Positions 23,646 through 30,986 of a DNA stretch of 52,284 nt are shown one piece after another; position 1 is the first letter of the stretch, and each line of letters starts with the position of its first letter. The notes beneath the pieces were generated by a model. The model did no database searches, was not told the DNA's origin, and saw only the letters and a program-made list of their open reading frames with translations. The position numbers and the translations under genes are program-made. The DNA comes from Bacteroidaceae bacterium (GTDB lineage: Bacteria; Bacteroidota; Bacteroidia; Bacteroidales; Bacteroidaceae), in the NCBI GenBank assembly GCA_017628845.1, contig JAGBYI010000004.1, forward strand, positions 1 to 52,284, given 5' to 3'.

Positions 23646-24935
23646 ATGACGTTTGAAGAAAGGATGGAATCTTGGTGGAACATGGACGAGCGTGATTGCA
23701 AGTGCTTCCAGCGCTGGTCCCTGCTCCTGTTTAAGCGTGTCTACATTACAGTGGACCATTTCATCCACAACAATCTGGGTTCCTATGCATCAGCCTTGAC
23801 CTACAATACCACATTGGCTGTAGTACCTGTACTTGCCATTATATTTGCCATAGCACGAGGATTTGGTTTTGATAATATAATAGAATCCCGTATACGAATA
23901 GCTTTGGATTCGTTCAATCCTGAAATAACCGCAACGGTACTTAACTTTGTAGACAGTTATCTGCAACATACCAAAAGCGGAGTGTTTTTGGGTGTAGGTA
24001 TTCTCTTATTGTTCTACACGTTGGTGAACCTGACCATGAATATAGAGACTGCATTCAATACGGTATGGCAGGTGACCAATACACGCAATATATACAGGCG
24101 CATTACTGATTATATTTCGGTATTCCTGCTCTTGCCCATCCTCATGATTCTGACCAATGGTGTCAATGTGGTGTTGCTCACACTAGAGTCATGGTTGGAG
24201 GTTTCTTTCTCTATGGGAAGCACTTTCCATATTATAGTGGTGATGCTGCCATTCTTTATCAGCAGTCTGGTTTTTGTACTACTTTACAAGCTCATGCCTA
24301 ACACTCATGTCCGATGGAGTGCGTGTATAGGTCCTGGTATCATTGCTGGTCTGCTGTTCCAGGGTCTGGAATTCTTCTATATCCACTACCAGATAAAATT
24401 GTCATCATACAATGCTATCTACGGTTCTTTTGCTGCTATTCCGCTGTTGCTTATATTTCTGCAGTTCACGTGGTATATATGCCTGATAGGTTGTCAGTTG
24501 AGCTATGCCAATCAGATGGTGCAGGAGTATGCTTTTGAACGATCTACCAGAGAAATGAGCCGTCGTTTTCGCGATACGCTTTCCTTGCTGCTTGTAAGCC
24601 ATGTAGCCAAAGAGTTTGTCGCTGGCAATAGGCCTTTGTCGCAGCACAAACTGTCCCGTTCGGTACGTTTGCCTGAGACTCTGGTGAAGGTGCTTCTGGA
24701 AGAATTGGTCAGCGTGGGTGTGCTTGCCATTACCCACAACAATTCTGGTACGGAAATGCTTTATATCCCGGCCATAGATATTCACAGGCTGACGGTTCGT
24801 ATGGTTATAGATCGTCTTGATGCACGCGGAACGGAAAACTTTTCACCAGCATGGATGTTGCATAATCCAGAGTGGAAGCGTCTGCGACAGTACAGGTATT
24901 ACAGTGCAGAGGATGCTTTGATTATGGATTTGTAG
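23646..24935 (+). CDS. YihY/BrkB-family inner-membrane protein
   Basis: A 429-residue protein with about six hydrophobic segments in the first 300 residues. Family landmarks are GSYASALTYNTTLAVVPVLA near 45-64, ETAFNTVWQV near 136-145, and SSYNAIYGSFAAIPLLLIFL near 257-276, the best-conserved phrase. The final 130 residues are soluble and basic, with a winged-helix-like feel (HKLSRSVRLPETLVKVLLEEL), as often found in Bacteroidetes members. The function is unsettled; the old ribonuclease BN label is considered wrong. It follows RNase P RNA by 35 bases and may rely on read-through from it. Confidence 0.9.
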   Translation: MTFEERMESWWNMDERDCKCFQRWSLLLFKRVYITVDHFIHNNLGSYASALTYNTTLAVVPVLAIIFAIARGFGFDNIIESRIRIALDSFNPEITATVLNFVDSYLQHTKSGVFLGVGILLLFYTLVNLTMNIETAFNTVWQVTNTRNIYRRITDYISVFLLLPILMILTNGVNVVLLTLESWLEVSFSMGSTFHIIVVMLPFFISSLVFVLLYKLMPNTHVRWSACIGPGIIAGLLFQGLEFFYIHYQIKLSSYNAIYGSFAAIPLLLIFLQFTWYICLIGCQLSYANQMVQEYAFERSTREMSRRFRDTLSLLLVSHVAKEFVAGNRPLSQHKLSRSVRLPETLVKVLLEELVSVGVLAITHNNSGTEMLYIPAIDIHRLTVRMVIDRLDARGTENFSPAWMLHNPEWKRLRQYRYYSAEDALIMDL

Positions 24936-24982
24936 TCTGCTTGGATGAGGATAGGGTCTCCGCCGATTTCATGACCTTAACC

Positions 24983-25894
24983 TTAGAACTCGTGAAATAT
25001 CTCTCCGTCAAAATCATTCTCAAACGTGACGCCTCCTGACTCAGAACTATAAGGAAAGAATTTTCCGCTGTAGTTGGTAGAGTAGTTTATCTTCATTGGA
25101 ACGCCTGTGAAAGTCTTGCTTTCCATAATCATGCCCTCTTGGTCCAATACATTCACGGTTATGTCAACTCCAGTGCTATCCTGAGGTAGGAAACAGTAAC
25201 TTGTTATAGTTATAGGTGATTTCAGTTTTTCGTTGACGTGCAGTGTGCGTTGGTACTCGCAGATGTGATTGCAGTGTCTTGTTTCGCTGTTCAACGTGTT
25301 TCCCGATTTGGAGAAACTGACGCAGAAACTACCTATTCCCTCGGGGATGTACTCATCTTTCAATGTGAGTTTGAATTTAGCAACACATCTTTTCAGCGAC
25401 AGGGTTCTTGTGTCTGAGTAGTTTTCGCTTACAATAATGTTCTGCAAGCACAGGAAAGTGTTGGGGACCCATTTCTCGCTGAAAGTAATGCTATCCAGTT
25501 GGTGTACCTGGCACTTTTGTGTTCCGTTCCAACCCAGAGCAAGAATCTTGTATTTCCCATATCTGAGAGTTCGTGAGAAGGTACCATATATTATAGTCGT
25601 GTCGTCCTTGTGCTGGTATGTTATGCTGTCTACAATGTTCCCGTCCATGTCGTAGATACCCATAAGCAGATTGTCCGAAACATCCTTTTCTCCGCTTGCT
25701 GCTTTTGTTCCGCTTTCTGCGGATGTAATTTCGCTGATATCGTCCATATTGATGCCGGTCATTCGGAAATACATGGTCTTTACTCCTGTGGTGGCTTCTG
25801 GATTTTTGTCAACATCATCTTCAAATAGCATGGTCTGACATGCAGAGAACAGCACGGAGAAGGTAAGGAGAGTGTAGAAAGTGTGTTTTTTCAT
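24983..25894 (-). CDS. FimB/Mfa2-like surface lipoprotein
   Basis: A 303-residue protein with a lipoprotein signal: MKKHTFYTLLTFSVLFSAC, cysteine at 19. The mature chain starts QTMLFEDDVDKNPEATT. LKRCVAKFKLTLKD near residues 170-183 and the late NYSTNYSGKFFP segment resemble the FimB/Mfa2 group, which anchor and regulate fimbriae or act as surface adhesins. No major fimbrillin gene is next to it, so the role is open. A terminator hairpin lies between it and the wza-like gene upstream. Confidence 0.65.
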   Translation of the reverse strand: MKKHTFYTLLTFSVLFSACQTMLFEDDVDKNPEATTGVKTMYFRMTGINMDDISEITSAESGTKAASGEKDVSDNLLMGIYDMDGNIVDSITYQHKDDTTIIYGTFSRTLRYGKYKILALGWNGTQKCQVHQLDSITFSEKWVPNTFLCLQNIIVSENYSDTRTLSLKRCVAKFKLTLKDEYIPEGIGSFCVSFSKSGNTLNSETRHCNHICEYQRTLHVNEKLKSPITITSYCFLPQDSTGVDITVNVLDQEGMIMESKTFTGVPMKINYSTNYSGKFFPYSSESGGVTFENDFDGEIFHEF

Positions 25895-25938
25895 AGGTTT
25901 GGAAATCGTTTACTTTTGTTTGAATAGGTAAAAAGAAA

Positions 25939-25970
25939 CCTGCGAGATAGGTCAGTGGTAATCTCGCAGG
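25939..25970 (-). terminator. Intrinsic terminator after the wza-like gene
   Basis: CCTGCGAGAT and ATCTCGCAGG form a perfect 10-base stem around a 12-base loop. Read on the minus strand it is followed by TTTCTTTTT. It lies about 35 bases after the wza-like stop and should separate the FimB-like gene. Confidence 0.88.
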
Positions 25971-26005
25971 CATATCTATTTATGGTGATTTCGTTTTAGT
26001 GTGTA

Positions 26006-26842
26006 TTACTTTGCAGCTTCGTCCTTAATGGCAAATACCAGTGCTACTATGCTTGAAGCGAGTCCGAGTATGCTGGCACCAGCCGTGAGGAATGTGTAGA
26101 AAGCGCTGCTCTTGACACCAAGGCTTCTGTTGGGCTCAATGTAGATCATGTCGTTCTGCTGTACATAAAAAGCAGGACTATTGAAGATGTTAACATCGGT
26201 CAGGTCTAAGGTATACATCTGTCTTTCCCCATTGGTTTCCCTGAAGAGTTTCACGTTTTCTCTCATAGAGGTGACGTCAAGGTCGCCGCATTGTGCCAAA
26301 ATGTCTATTATGGTGTTTCGTTCACTCGTAAGGTTTACGCTGCGTGGGTTTTTAGCCGCACCTACAATGGTAACGCGTGCGTTTAGCAAGCGGACGGTGA
26401 CTTCAGGGATGCTTATAAGTTTCTTTTCAATTACTTCTTCCTCTATGGCACGTGCCGCTTCTTCACATGTCATATTGTTGACATATACGCGTCCTACTGC
26501 CGGGAGAATGACATAACCGCTATTGTTGACGGTATATCCGTAAGCATTGGAAAGAGTGCCTCCTTGATTTGATATTTGTGTTGTACCTAAAGTTCCCATT
26601 GTTACGTCCCGTGCAAAAACCTGCAACAGTTCGGGTGCTGGACCGGCGGTGGTTATCTTTACCATTATCTGGTCTGCAGGCTTCAGTCTCATTTCATATT
26701 GCTGTGGTATTTTTTGCGCTTGAGCGTACAAGGTGTCCGCACCCTGGAAGTATACCAGTTTCTTCTTGCTGACACAACTTGTGGACATGATGCCTGCCAT
26801 AAGGATAAGTATGCAACTGGCAAATAGGTTTCTCTTTTTCAT
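26006..26842 (-). CDS. Wza-type polysaccharide export lipoprotein
   Basis: A 278-residue outer-membrane lipoprotein, with a signal peptide ending SC at about residue 23 (LMAGIMSTSCVSKK). RLKPADQIMVKITTAGP starts the poly-export domain. An SLBB domain follows around VTIVGAAKNPRSVNLTSERN. A hydrophobic C-terminal segment (FLTAGASILGLASSIVALVFAI) fits a membrane-spanning end. Wza proteins form the outer-membrane channel for capsule or exopolysaccharide. The start chosen is 26842 (MKKRNLFASCILILMAG); the frame opens eight codons earlier. It lies 62 bases after the HAD gene. Confidence 0.9.
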   Translation of the reverse strand: MKKRNLFASCILILMAGIMSTSCVSKKKLVYFQGADTLYAQAQKIPQQYEMRLKPADQIMVKITTAGPAPELLQVFARDVTMGTLGTTQISNQGGTLSNAYGYTVNNSGYVILPAVGRVYVNNMTCEEAARAIEEEVIEKKLISIPEVTVRLLNARVTIVGAAKNPRSVNLTSERNTIIDILAQCGDLDVTSMRENVKLFRETNGERQMYTLDLTDVNIFNSPAFYVQQNDMIYIEPNRSLGVKSSAFYTFLTAGASILGLASSIVALVFAIKDEAAK

Positions 26843-26904
26843 ATCAGTGATTTTTGTTTTTGGCAATGAATTGAAAACGTGTGTATGATTGGCGATTTAC
26901 TGTA

Positions 26905-27330
26905 TTAGAACGGCCACCAAAAGGTTTTGCGCTTTTTGTCTTCCCGGATAGGTATTCCGCATTCCATCATGATTTCCTCATATGTTTTCTTTTCGGAAAT
27001 GATCTGGTAGATAGTTCCCCAGTCTGGCAGTCCGCCCACGTTGCGATCGTCAATCCAAATGTCTGCCTTTATCTTGCGCGAGTACTTGATGTTCTTGCTT
27101 ATTTCCTCTTCGGGATAGTCCTTGTTTACGGCATAGAACTCCAGACCGCGTTCGCTACACCACTTGACGGCATCCTCCAGCAATGAACCTTCGCGGACGC
27201 TCCATAGAATTAGATTGTGGCCTTCGGCGGCCAGCATCTTAAGAGTTTGTACAGCAAAGGGTATTTCCTTGCCTATGTTGGGGTATTCGTGGGTGACGAT
27301 AGTTCCGTCAAAGTCTACGGCAATGGTCAT
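26905..27330 (-). CDS. HAD-superfamily phosphatase-like protein (BT0820-like)
   Basis: A 141-residue protein starting TIAVDFDGTIV, the HAD motif I with both aspartates. ILWSVREGSLLEDAV near residues 41-55 is the motif II region with a serine, and IWIDDRNVGGLPDW near 91-104 is the motif IV region. It is a small capless form known from Bacteroides. The substrate is unknown. Its ATG follows the RNase Y stop after one base, so the pair is translationally coupled. Confidence 0.85.
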   Translation of the reverse strand: MTIAVDFDGTIVTHEYPNIGKEIPFAVQTLKMLAAEGHNLILWSVREGSLLEDAVKWCSERGLEFYAVNKDYPEEEISKNIKYSRKIKADIWIDDRNVGGLPDWGTIYQIISEKKTYEEIMMECGIPIREDKKRKTFWWPF

Positions 27331-27331
27331 C

Positions 27332-28879
27332 TTACTTGGCGTATGCTACGGAGCGTGTTTCACGTATAACGGTTATCTTGACCTGTCCAGGATAGGTCAT
27401 CTCGTTTTGGATGCGGAGTGCGATTTCACCAGACAGTTTCTCGGTCTGCTTGTCGTCTATCTTGTCTGCACCGACAATCACTCGTAGTTCGCGACCAGCC
27501 TGTATGGCGTATGTCTTGTTGACACCAGGATAGGACATGGCAATGTCTTCCAGGTCTTTCAACCTCTTTATATATGCTTCTACAATTTCCCTGCGTGCTC
27601 CGGGGCGTGCTCCACTGATGGCATCGCAAACCTGTACGATGGGAGCTATGAGCGAGGTCATCTCCATTTCTTCGTGGTGTGCTCCGATGGCATTGCAAAT
27701 GTCAGGTTTTTCCTTATATTTTTCTGCAAGTTTGGCACCATAAAGTGCATGTGGCATCTCTGGTTCCTCGTCGGGTACCTTTCCTATATCATGAAGCAGT
27801 CCGGCACGCTTTGCCTTTTTGGGATTCAGTCCAAGTTCGCTGGCCATCACGGCACAGAGGTTGGCTGTTTCTCTGGCATGCTGGAGAAGGTTCTGACCAT
27901 AGGAACTGCGGTATTTCATTTTGCCTATGATACGCACCAACTCTGGATGCAGACCATGTATGCCAAGGTCTATTGTGGTACGTTTGCCGGTTTCCATTAT
28001 TTCTTCTTCCACTTGTTTTTTTACTTTGGCAACAACCTCCTCGATGCGTGCAGGGTGTATTCTGCCGTCGGAAACAAGTTGGTGCAGGGCCAAGCGGCAT
28101 ATCTCGCGACGCACTGGGTCAAAGGCACTGATTACGATTGCCTCAGGTGTGTCGTCAACTACGATTTCCACACCGGTGGCATTTTCCAAAGCACGAATGT
28201 TTCGGCCTTCACGTCCGATGACTCTGCCCTTTACTTCGTCGTTTTCTATGTGGAAGACGGTAACGCTGTTTTCAACGGCGGTTTCCGTTGCAACTCGCTG
28301 AATGCTTTGAATGATGATTCGTTTTGCTTCCTTGTTGGCATTTATCTTTGCCTCGTCCATTATCTCGTTGATGTAGGCCTGGGCATCGGTTCTGGCCTCG
28401 TCTTTAAGGGAGTCTATGAGTTGCTGCTTGGCTTCTTCGGAAGACAAACCAGATAACTCCTCAAGTTTTGTACGCTCCTTGTTGATAAGATCGGATTGGC
28501 GTATGTCCAGTTCTTCCTCCTTTTTCTCAAGCAGCAGTTGCTGGTTTTCAAGACGGTTACGCAAAGATTCCGTTTCCTGCTTACGTCGGTTCAATTCGTC
28601 CTGACGCTGGTTCAAAGTCATTTCGCGTTGCTTGTTACGGTTTTCCGCTTGCTGGATCTGCTGGTTGCGTTGGTGTATCTCCTTGTCTAATTCGTTCTTC
28701 TTTGAAAGGAACTTTTCCTTTATTTCAAGGAGTTTCTTCTGTTTCTCAATTTCTGCTTCTTTGATGGCTTCGGCTTCCATCTTCTTCTGCTTTTGGGGCA
28801 CTACTACAAAGTACCAGATGCACCACCATATAAGTACGGTGGATAATCCGCATACTATTCCAATAATTATCTCGGTCAT
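27332..28879 (-). CDS. rny: Ribonuclease Y
   Basis: A 515-residue membrane-anchored endoribonuclease that starts mRNA decay. Residues 3-25 are the membrane anchor. A long coiled coil of Glu/Lys/Gln-rich heptads follows to about 190. The KH domain carries [16 protein letters not shown] near 205-220. The HD domain has LLHDIGK (metal-binding His-Asp) and GAHHEE, near 345-390. Length and order are standard. It lies after zapA (45-base gap) and is coupled to the HAD gene downstream. Confidence 0.96.
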   Translation of the reverse strand: MTEIIIGIVCGLSTVLIWWCIWYFVVVPQKQKKMEAEAIKEAEIEKQKKLLEIKEKFLSKKNELDKEIHQRNQQIQQAENRNKQREMTLNQRQDELNRRKQETESLRNRLENQQLLLEKKEEELDIRQSDLINKERTKLEELSGLSSEEAKQQLIDSLKDEARTDAQAYINEIMDEAKINANKEAKRIIIQSIQRVATETAVENSVTVFHIENDEVKGRVIGREGRNIRALENATGVEIVVDDTPEAIVISAFDPVRREICRLALHQLVSDGRIHPARIEEVVAKVKKQVEEEIMETGKRTTIDLGIHGLHPELVRIIGKMKYRSSYGQNLLQHARETANLCAVMASELGLNPKKAKRAGLLHDIGKVPDEEPEMPHALYGAKLAEKYKEKPDICNAIGAHHEEMEMTSLIAPIVQVCDAISGARPGARREIVEAYIKRLKDLEDIAMSYPGVNKTYAIQAGRELRVIVGADKIDDKQTEKLSGEIALRIQNEMTYPGQVKITVIRETRSVAYAK

Positions 28880-28924
28880 TGTAATTTAATGTTTGGTTGT
28901 TTTGGGTTTATATTATGTATTAAG

Positions 28925-29215
28925 TTATCTATTCTCTAATAGTTTTTCCACTTCGTCGGCTAACGGAACTAACTTTTCAAACAGTTCGGCGTTTCCAGCT
29001 CTCTCTTTGGTATGCTCCAGCCTGACGGCGATGTCAAGCATACACATAATCATATAGCGTTCTGTGGCAAGACCTTTATAGTTGCGGGTATAGAAGGCAT
29101 ATCTTTCTTTCATCAGCGCTTCTGCGTTTCTGTAGATATGTTCGTCTTTACGCAATACGGTCATTGGCAAATCCCATGAACCGAAACGTATGTTTATTTT
29201 TTGTTTGTCTTCCAT
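28925..29215 (-). CDS. zapA: Cell division protein ZapA
   Basis: A 96-residue protein starting MEDKQKINIRFGSWDLPMTV with an N-terminal beta hairpin, then RNAEALMKERYAFYTRNYK and an acidic C-terminal coil, as in ZapA. ZapA bundles FtsZ filaments at the division site. It follows the coiled-coil gene after three bases and precedes rny, an arrangement common in the phylum. Confidence 0.87.
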   Translation of the reverse strand: MEDKQKINIRFGSWDLPMTVLRKDEHIYRNAEALMKERYAFYTRNYKGLATERYMIMCMLDIAVRLEHTKERAGNAELFEKLVPLADEVEKLLENR

Positions 29216-29218
29216 AGA

Positions 29219-29518
29219 TTATTGTATTTTCAAAGTTGCCAAACACTTGTCAACGGATGCTATCATCTTGTTGATGCGTTTTCGGCTGTTCCTTAAGTCG
29301 TCGTCATCGGCCATGTCCATCAGTCGTGCCATTTTCAACCTGGCATACTTTTCTTGAAGAGCAGCATTTTCCTCTTTAAGTATAGTACAATGCTGTTTTT
29401 GCTCCACAAGTTTCTGCTCGGTATTTGCCAATTGTTGCTTTAATTCGCTATATTGTAGCATCAGTTGGCGTGTACGTGTTTCAAGCCGTGTGACTATGGA
29501 AATGGCGTCGTGCTCCAT
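29219..29518 (-). CDS. Coiled-coil protein upstream of ZapA
   Basis: A 99-residue protein that is almost entirely a predicted coiled coil (LETRTRQLMLQYSELKQQLA and on to about residue 60). A short basic tail ends VDKCLATLKIQ. There is no signal peptide. Its place directly before zapA suggests a division-associated, ZapB-like partner. That is inferred from position and shape, not homology. Confidence 0.75.
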   Translation of the reverse strand: MEHDAISIVTRLETRTRQLMLQYSELKQQLANTEQKLVEQKQHCTILKEENAALQEKYARLKMARLMDMADDDDLRNSRKRINKMIASVDKCLATLKIQ

Positions 29519-29523
29519 GTTTG

Positions 29524-30138
29524 TTACTTGTTTTTAGGAGTTTTTTCTTTTTTAGCAAGCATGATATAGTTGTAAGCGAATTCAGTCATCCATGTTTCGC
29601 TATAGGATAATGATGCCTGGTATTTGCGTACATTTGCACATGTCCGTCTAACGGCATCGTCTTTCCAGTCGTTGCGTGTCATTATTTCGTGAATCTGCTT
29701 CTCTACCATTGCGTGCATTGCCTTGCTGAATAACAGGGGGAGACGGAACTTCCATTGCATGAGGTTGCCCATCAGCATCAGAAGTTCCTGGTTGAATCCT
29801 TGGAACTTAAGTAGATAGTTTTGGGCATCTTGGTGTGTACGGCATTTCTTTTTTATGCTGTTGTCAATTTCACTGAAGAAATTGTCGCTGATGCGGTATA
29901 TGCCTTGAAGAATCTTTTTGCAATGTTTCTTTTCAGCAAGACCTAATTTGTTGTTAAGTGTTGCAACGTGATAGGTTTGCTTGAAGATTCTCAGGTCGGG
30001 CAGTGACATTATGTTGTTTATCCCGATTTGGGCAGCAATAGATGCCTGAAAATAGACTCTTATAAGAAGCATGAAGTCTTCAATGCCTCCGACATTGTCC
30101 TGTTGCTTCTTGCTAAAAAGCTTACTTAGTATATTCAT
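29524..30138 (-). CDS. Hypothetical protein, helical
   Basis: A 204-residue protein with no signal peptide or recognised motif. It reads as all-helical, with a long central stretch (ILQGIYRISDNFFSEIDNS) and a Lys-rich end (KKEKTPKNK). Its start overlaps the upstream membrane-protein gene by 17 bases, and it lies five bases before the coiled-coil gene, so it belongs to the zapA-rny cluster. Confidence 0.7.
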   Translation of the reverse strand: MNILSKLFSKKQQDNVGGIEDFMLLIRVYFQASIAAQIGINNIMSLPDLRIFKQTYHVATLNNKLGLAEKKHCKKILQGIYRISDNFFSEIDNSIKKKCRTHQDAQNYLLKFQGFNQELLMLMGNLMQWKFRLPLLFSKAMHAMVEKQIHEIMTRNDWKDDAVRRTCANVRKYQASLSYSETWMTEFAYNYIMLAKKEKTPKNK

Positions 30139-30781
30139 CGTATTCTTGTTGGTTGTCGAAAAGTGTTGGTTCCTCTTTTGTTAGATTTCCGTTGTCTGCT
30201 ATAGGGCATTTGTCTTGGGATATAAATTCGTCCGTGGTTGTTTGTTTGGGTGTGTATGTTTCTTCATATTGAGCAACTTGTTCTTCTGCACTATTGTTGA
30301 TATCCGGTAACTTGATGGAGTAGATGTCCCACATGGATATTGTTCCGAAAAGAATATTAAAGGCTATTGGAGTATAGTTAATGATGGTGTTGCCTTTGAT
30401 AATTTGCGGTGTGATGAAGGCCGCAGTGAAAGAAGGGCCGTTTGTAACCTGTATATCGCGAAAAGCGATAGTTGCATCTGGCCTGTACTTTTTAGAACAA
30501 AGGTGATAGATGGTGTGTATAAAAAGGATAAGTGGGAATAATGTCAGCAGGAAGGCAAGCGAACATACGATGTCTGCTAATCTTTTGAGTGTCCGGTTTA
30601 GAGGACTTGCCAGCCAGTTTGTTTCCATAATGCGGTAAATCCACTGTCTTAACGCAATTACGGCAATATTGTTAAACGCCAACAATCCCCACAGCCAGTC
30701 CATTTCCAGAAGAAACGCATAGGCAATGGTGATGCAGCACGCATTCAAAATGATTATATCTATAAAATAAATCAAATACAT
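30122..30781 (-). CDS. Degenerate sugar-transferase-like membrane protein
   Basis: A 219-residue protein if started at the ATG at 30781 (a TTG at 30787 is possible). It has two N-terminal hydrophobic segments (YLIYFIDIIILNACCI and the following LLAFNNIAVIAL), then PLNRTLKRLADIVCSLAFLL and a third hydrophobic segment. This copies the layout of polyprenyl-phosphate sugar transferases, whose usual phrase is K-R-x-x-D-I-x-x-S. The later segment FNILFGTISMWDI resembles the family phrase F-x-N-V-L-x-G-D-M-S. The catalytic middle (the KFRSM segment and the Asp-Glu pair) is missing. It has a tail rich in Glu, Gln and Thr. It likely is not an active transferase. It overlaps the next gene by 17 bases. 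Confidence 0.6.
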   Translation of the reverse strand: MYLIYFIDIIILNACCITIAYAFLLEMDWLWGLLAFNNIAVIALRQWIYRIMETNWLASPLNRTLKRLADIVCSLAFLLTLFPLILFIHTIYHLCSKKYRPDATIAFRDIQVTNGPSFTAAFITPQIIKGNTIINYTPIAFNILFGTISMWDIYSIKLPDINNSAEEQVAQYEETYTPKQTTTDEFISQDKCPIADNGNLTKEEPTLFDNQQEYDEYTK

Positions 30782-30825
30782 AGTCAAGTATGTCCGTTTT
30801 GTCTCGGTGCATAATTTGTCTTCGG

Positions 30826-30833
30826 CAAAGATA
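30826..30833 (-). promoter_or_regulatory. -7 box (TATCTTTG) of the 30781-26006 run
   Basis: TATCTTTG on the minus strand, followed by CC, lies about 45 bases before the start codon. No clear -33 TTTG was seen at the right spacing. Confidence 0.6.
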
Positions 30834-30927
30834 CATATTTATTTTAATAATGAGAGGTAAGTACGCTATTTTTGTTGGCGAGTGTAAGTTTTTTGTGTTT
30901 GTGTATGGGATTTAGAGGGAAATAATG

Positions 30928-30935
30928 TATTTTTG
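30928..30935 (+). promoter_or_regulatory. -7 box (TATTTTTG) of the wzc operon
   Basis: TATTTTTG followed by C lies 51 bases before the wzc ATG and fits TAnnTTTG. An upstream TTTG is present, but at a poor spacing (about 26 bases). It is divergent to the box at 30826-30833. Confidence 0.55.
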
Positions 30936-30986
30936 CTACCTAAATTCATGACGTGCAATATAATTTATACAAATAAATAAGGTTTT

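Noticed and set aside
28880-28924. 6S RNA between zapA and rny, as seen near zapA in proteobacteria
   Set aside because: The gap is 45 bases, too short for 6S RNA.
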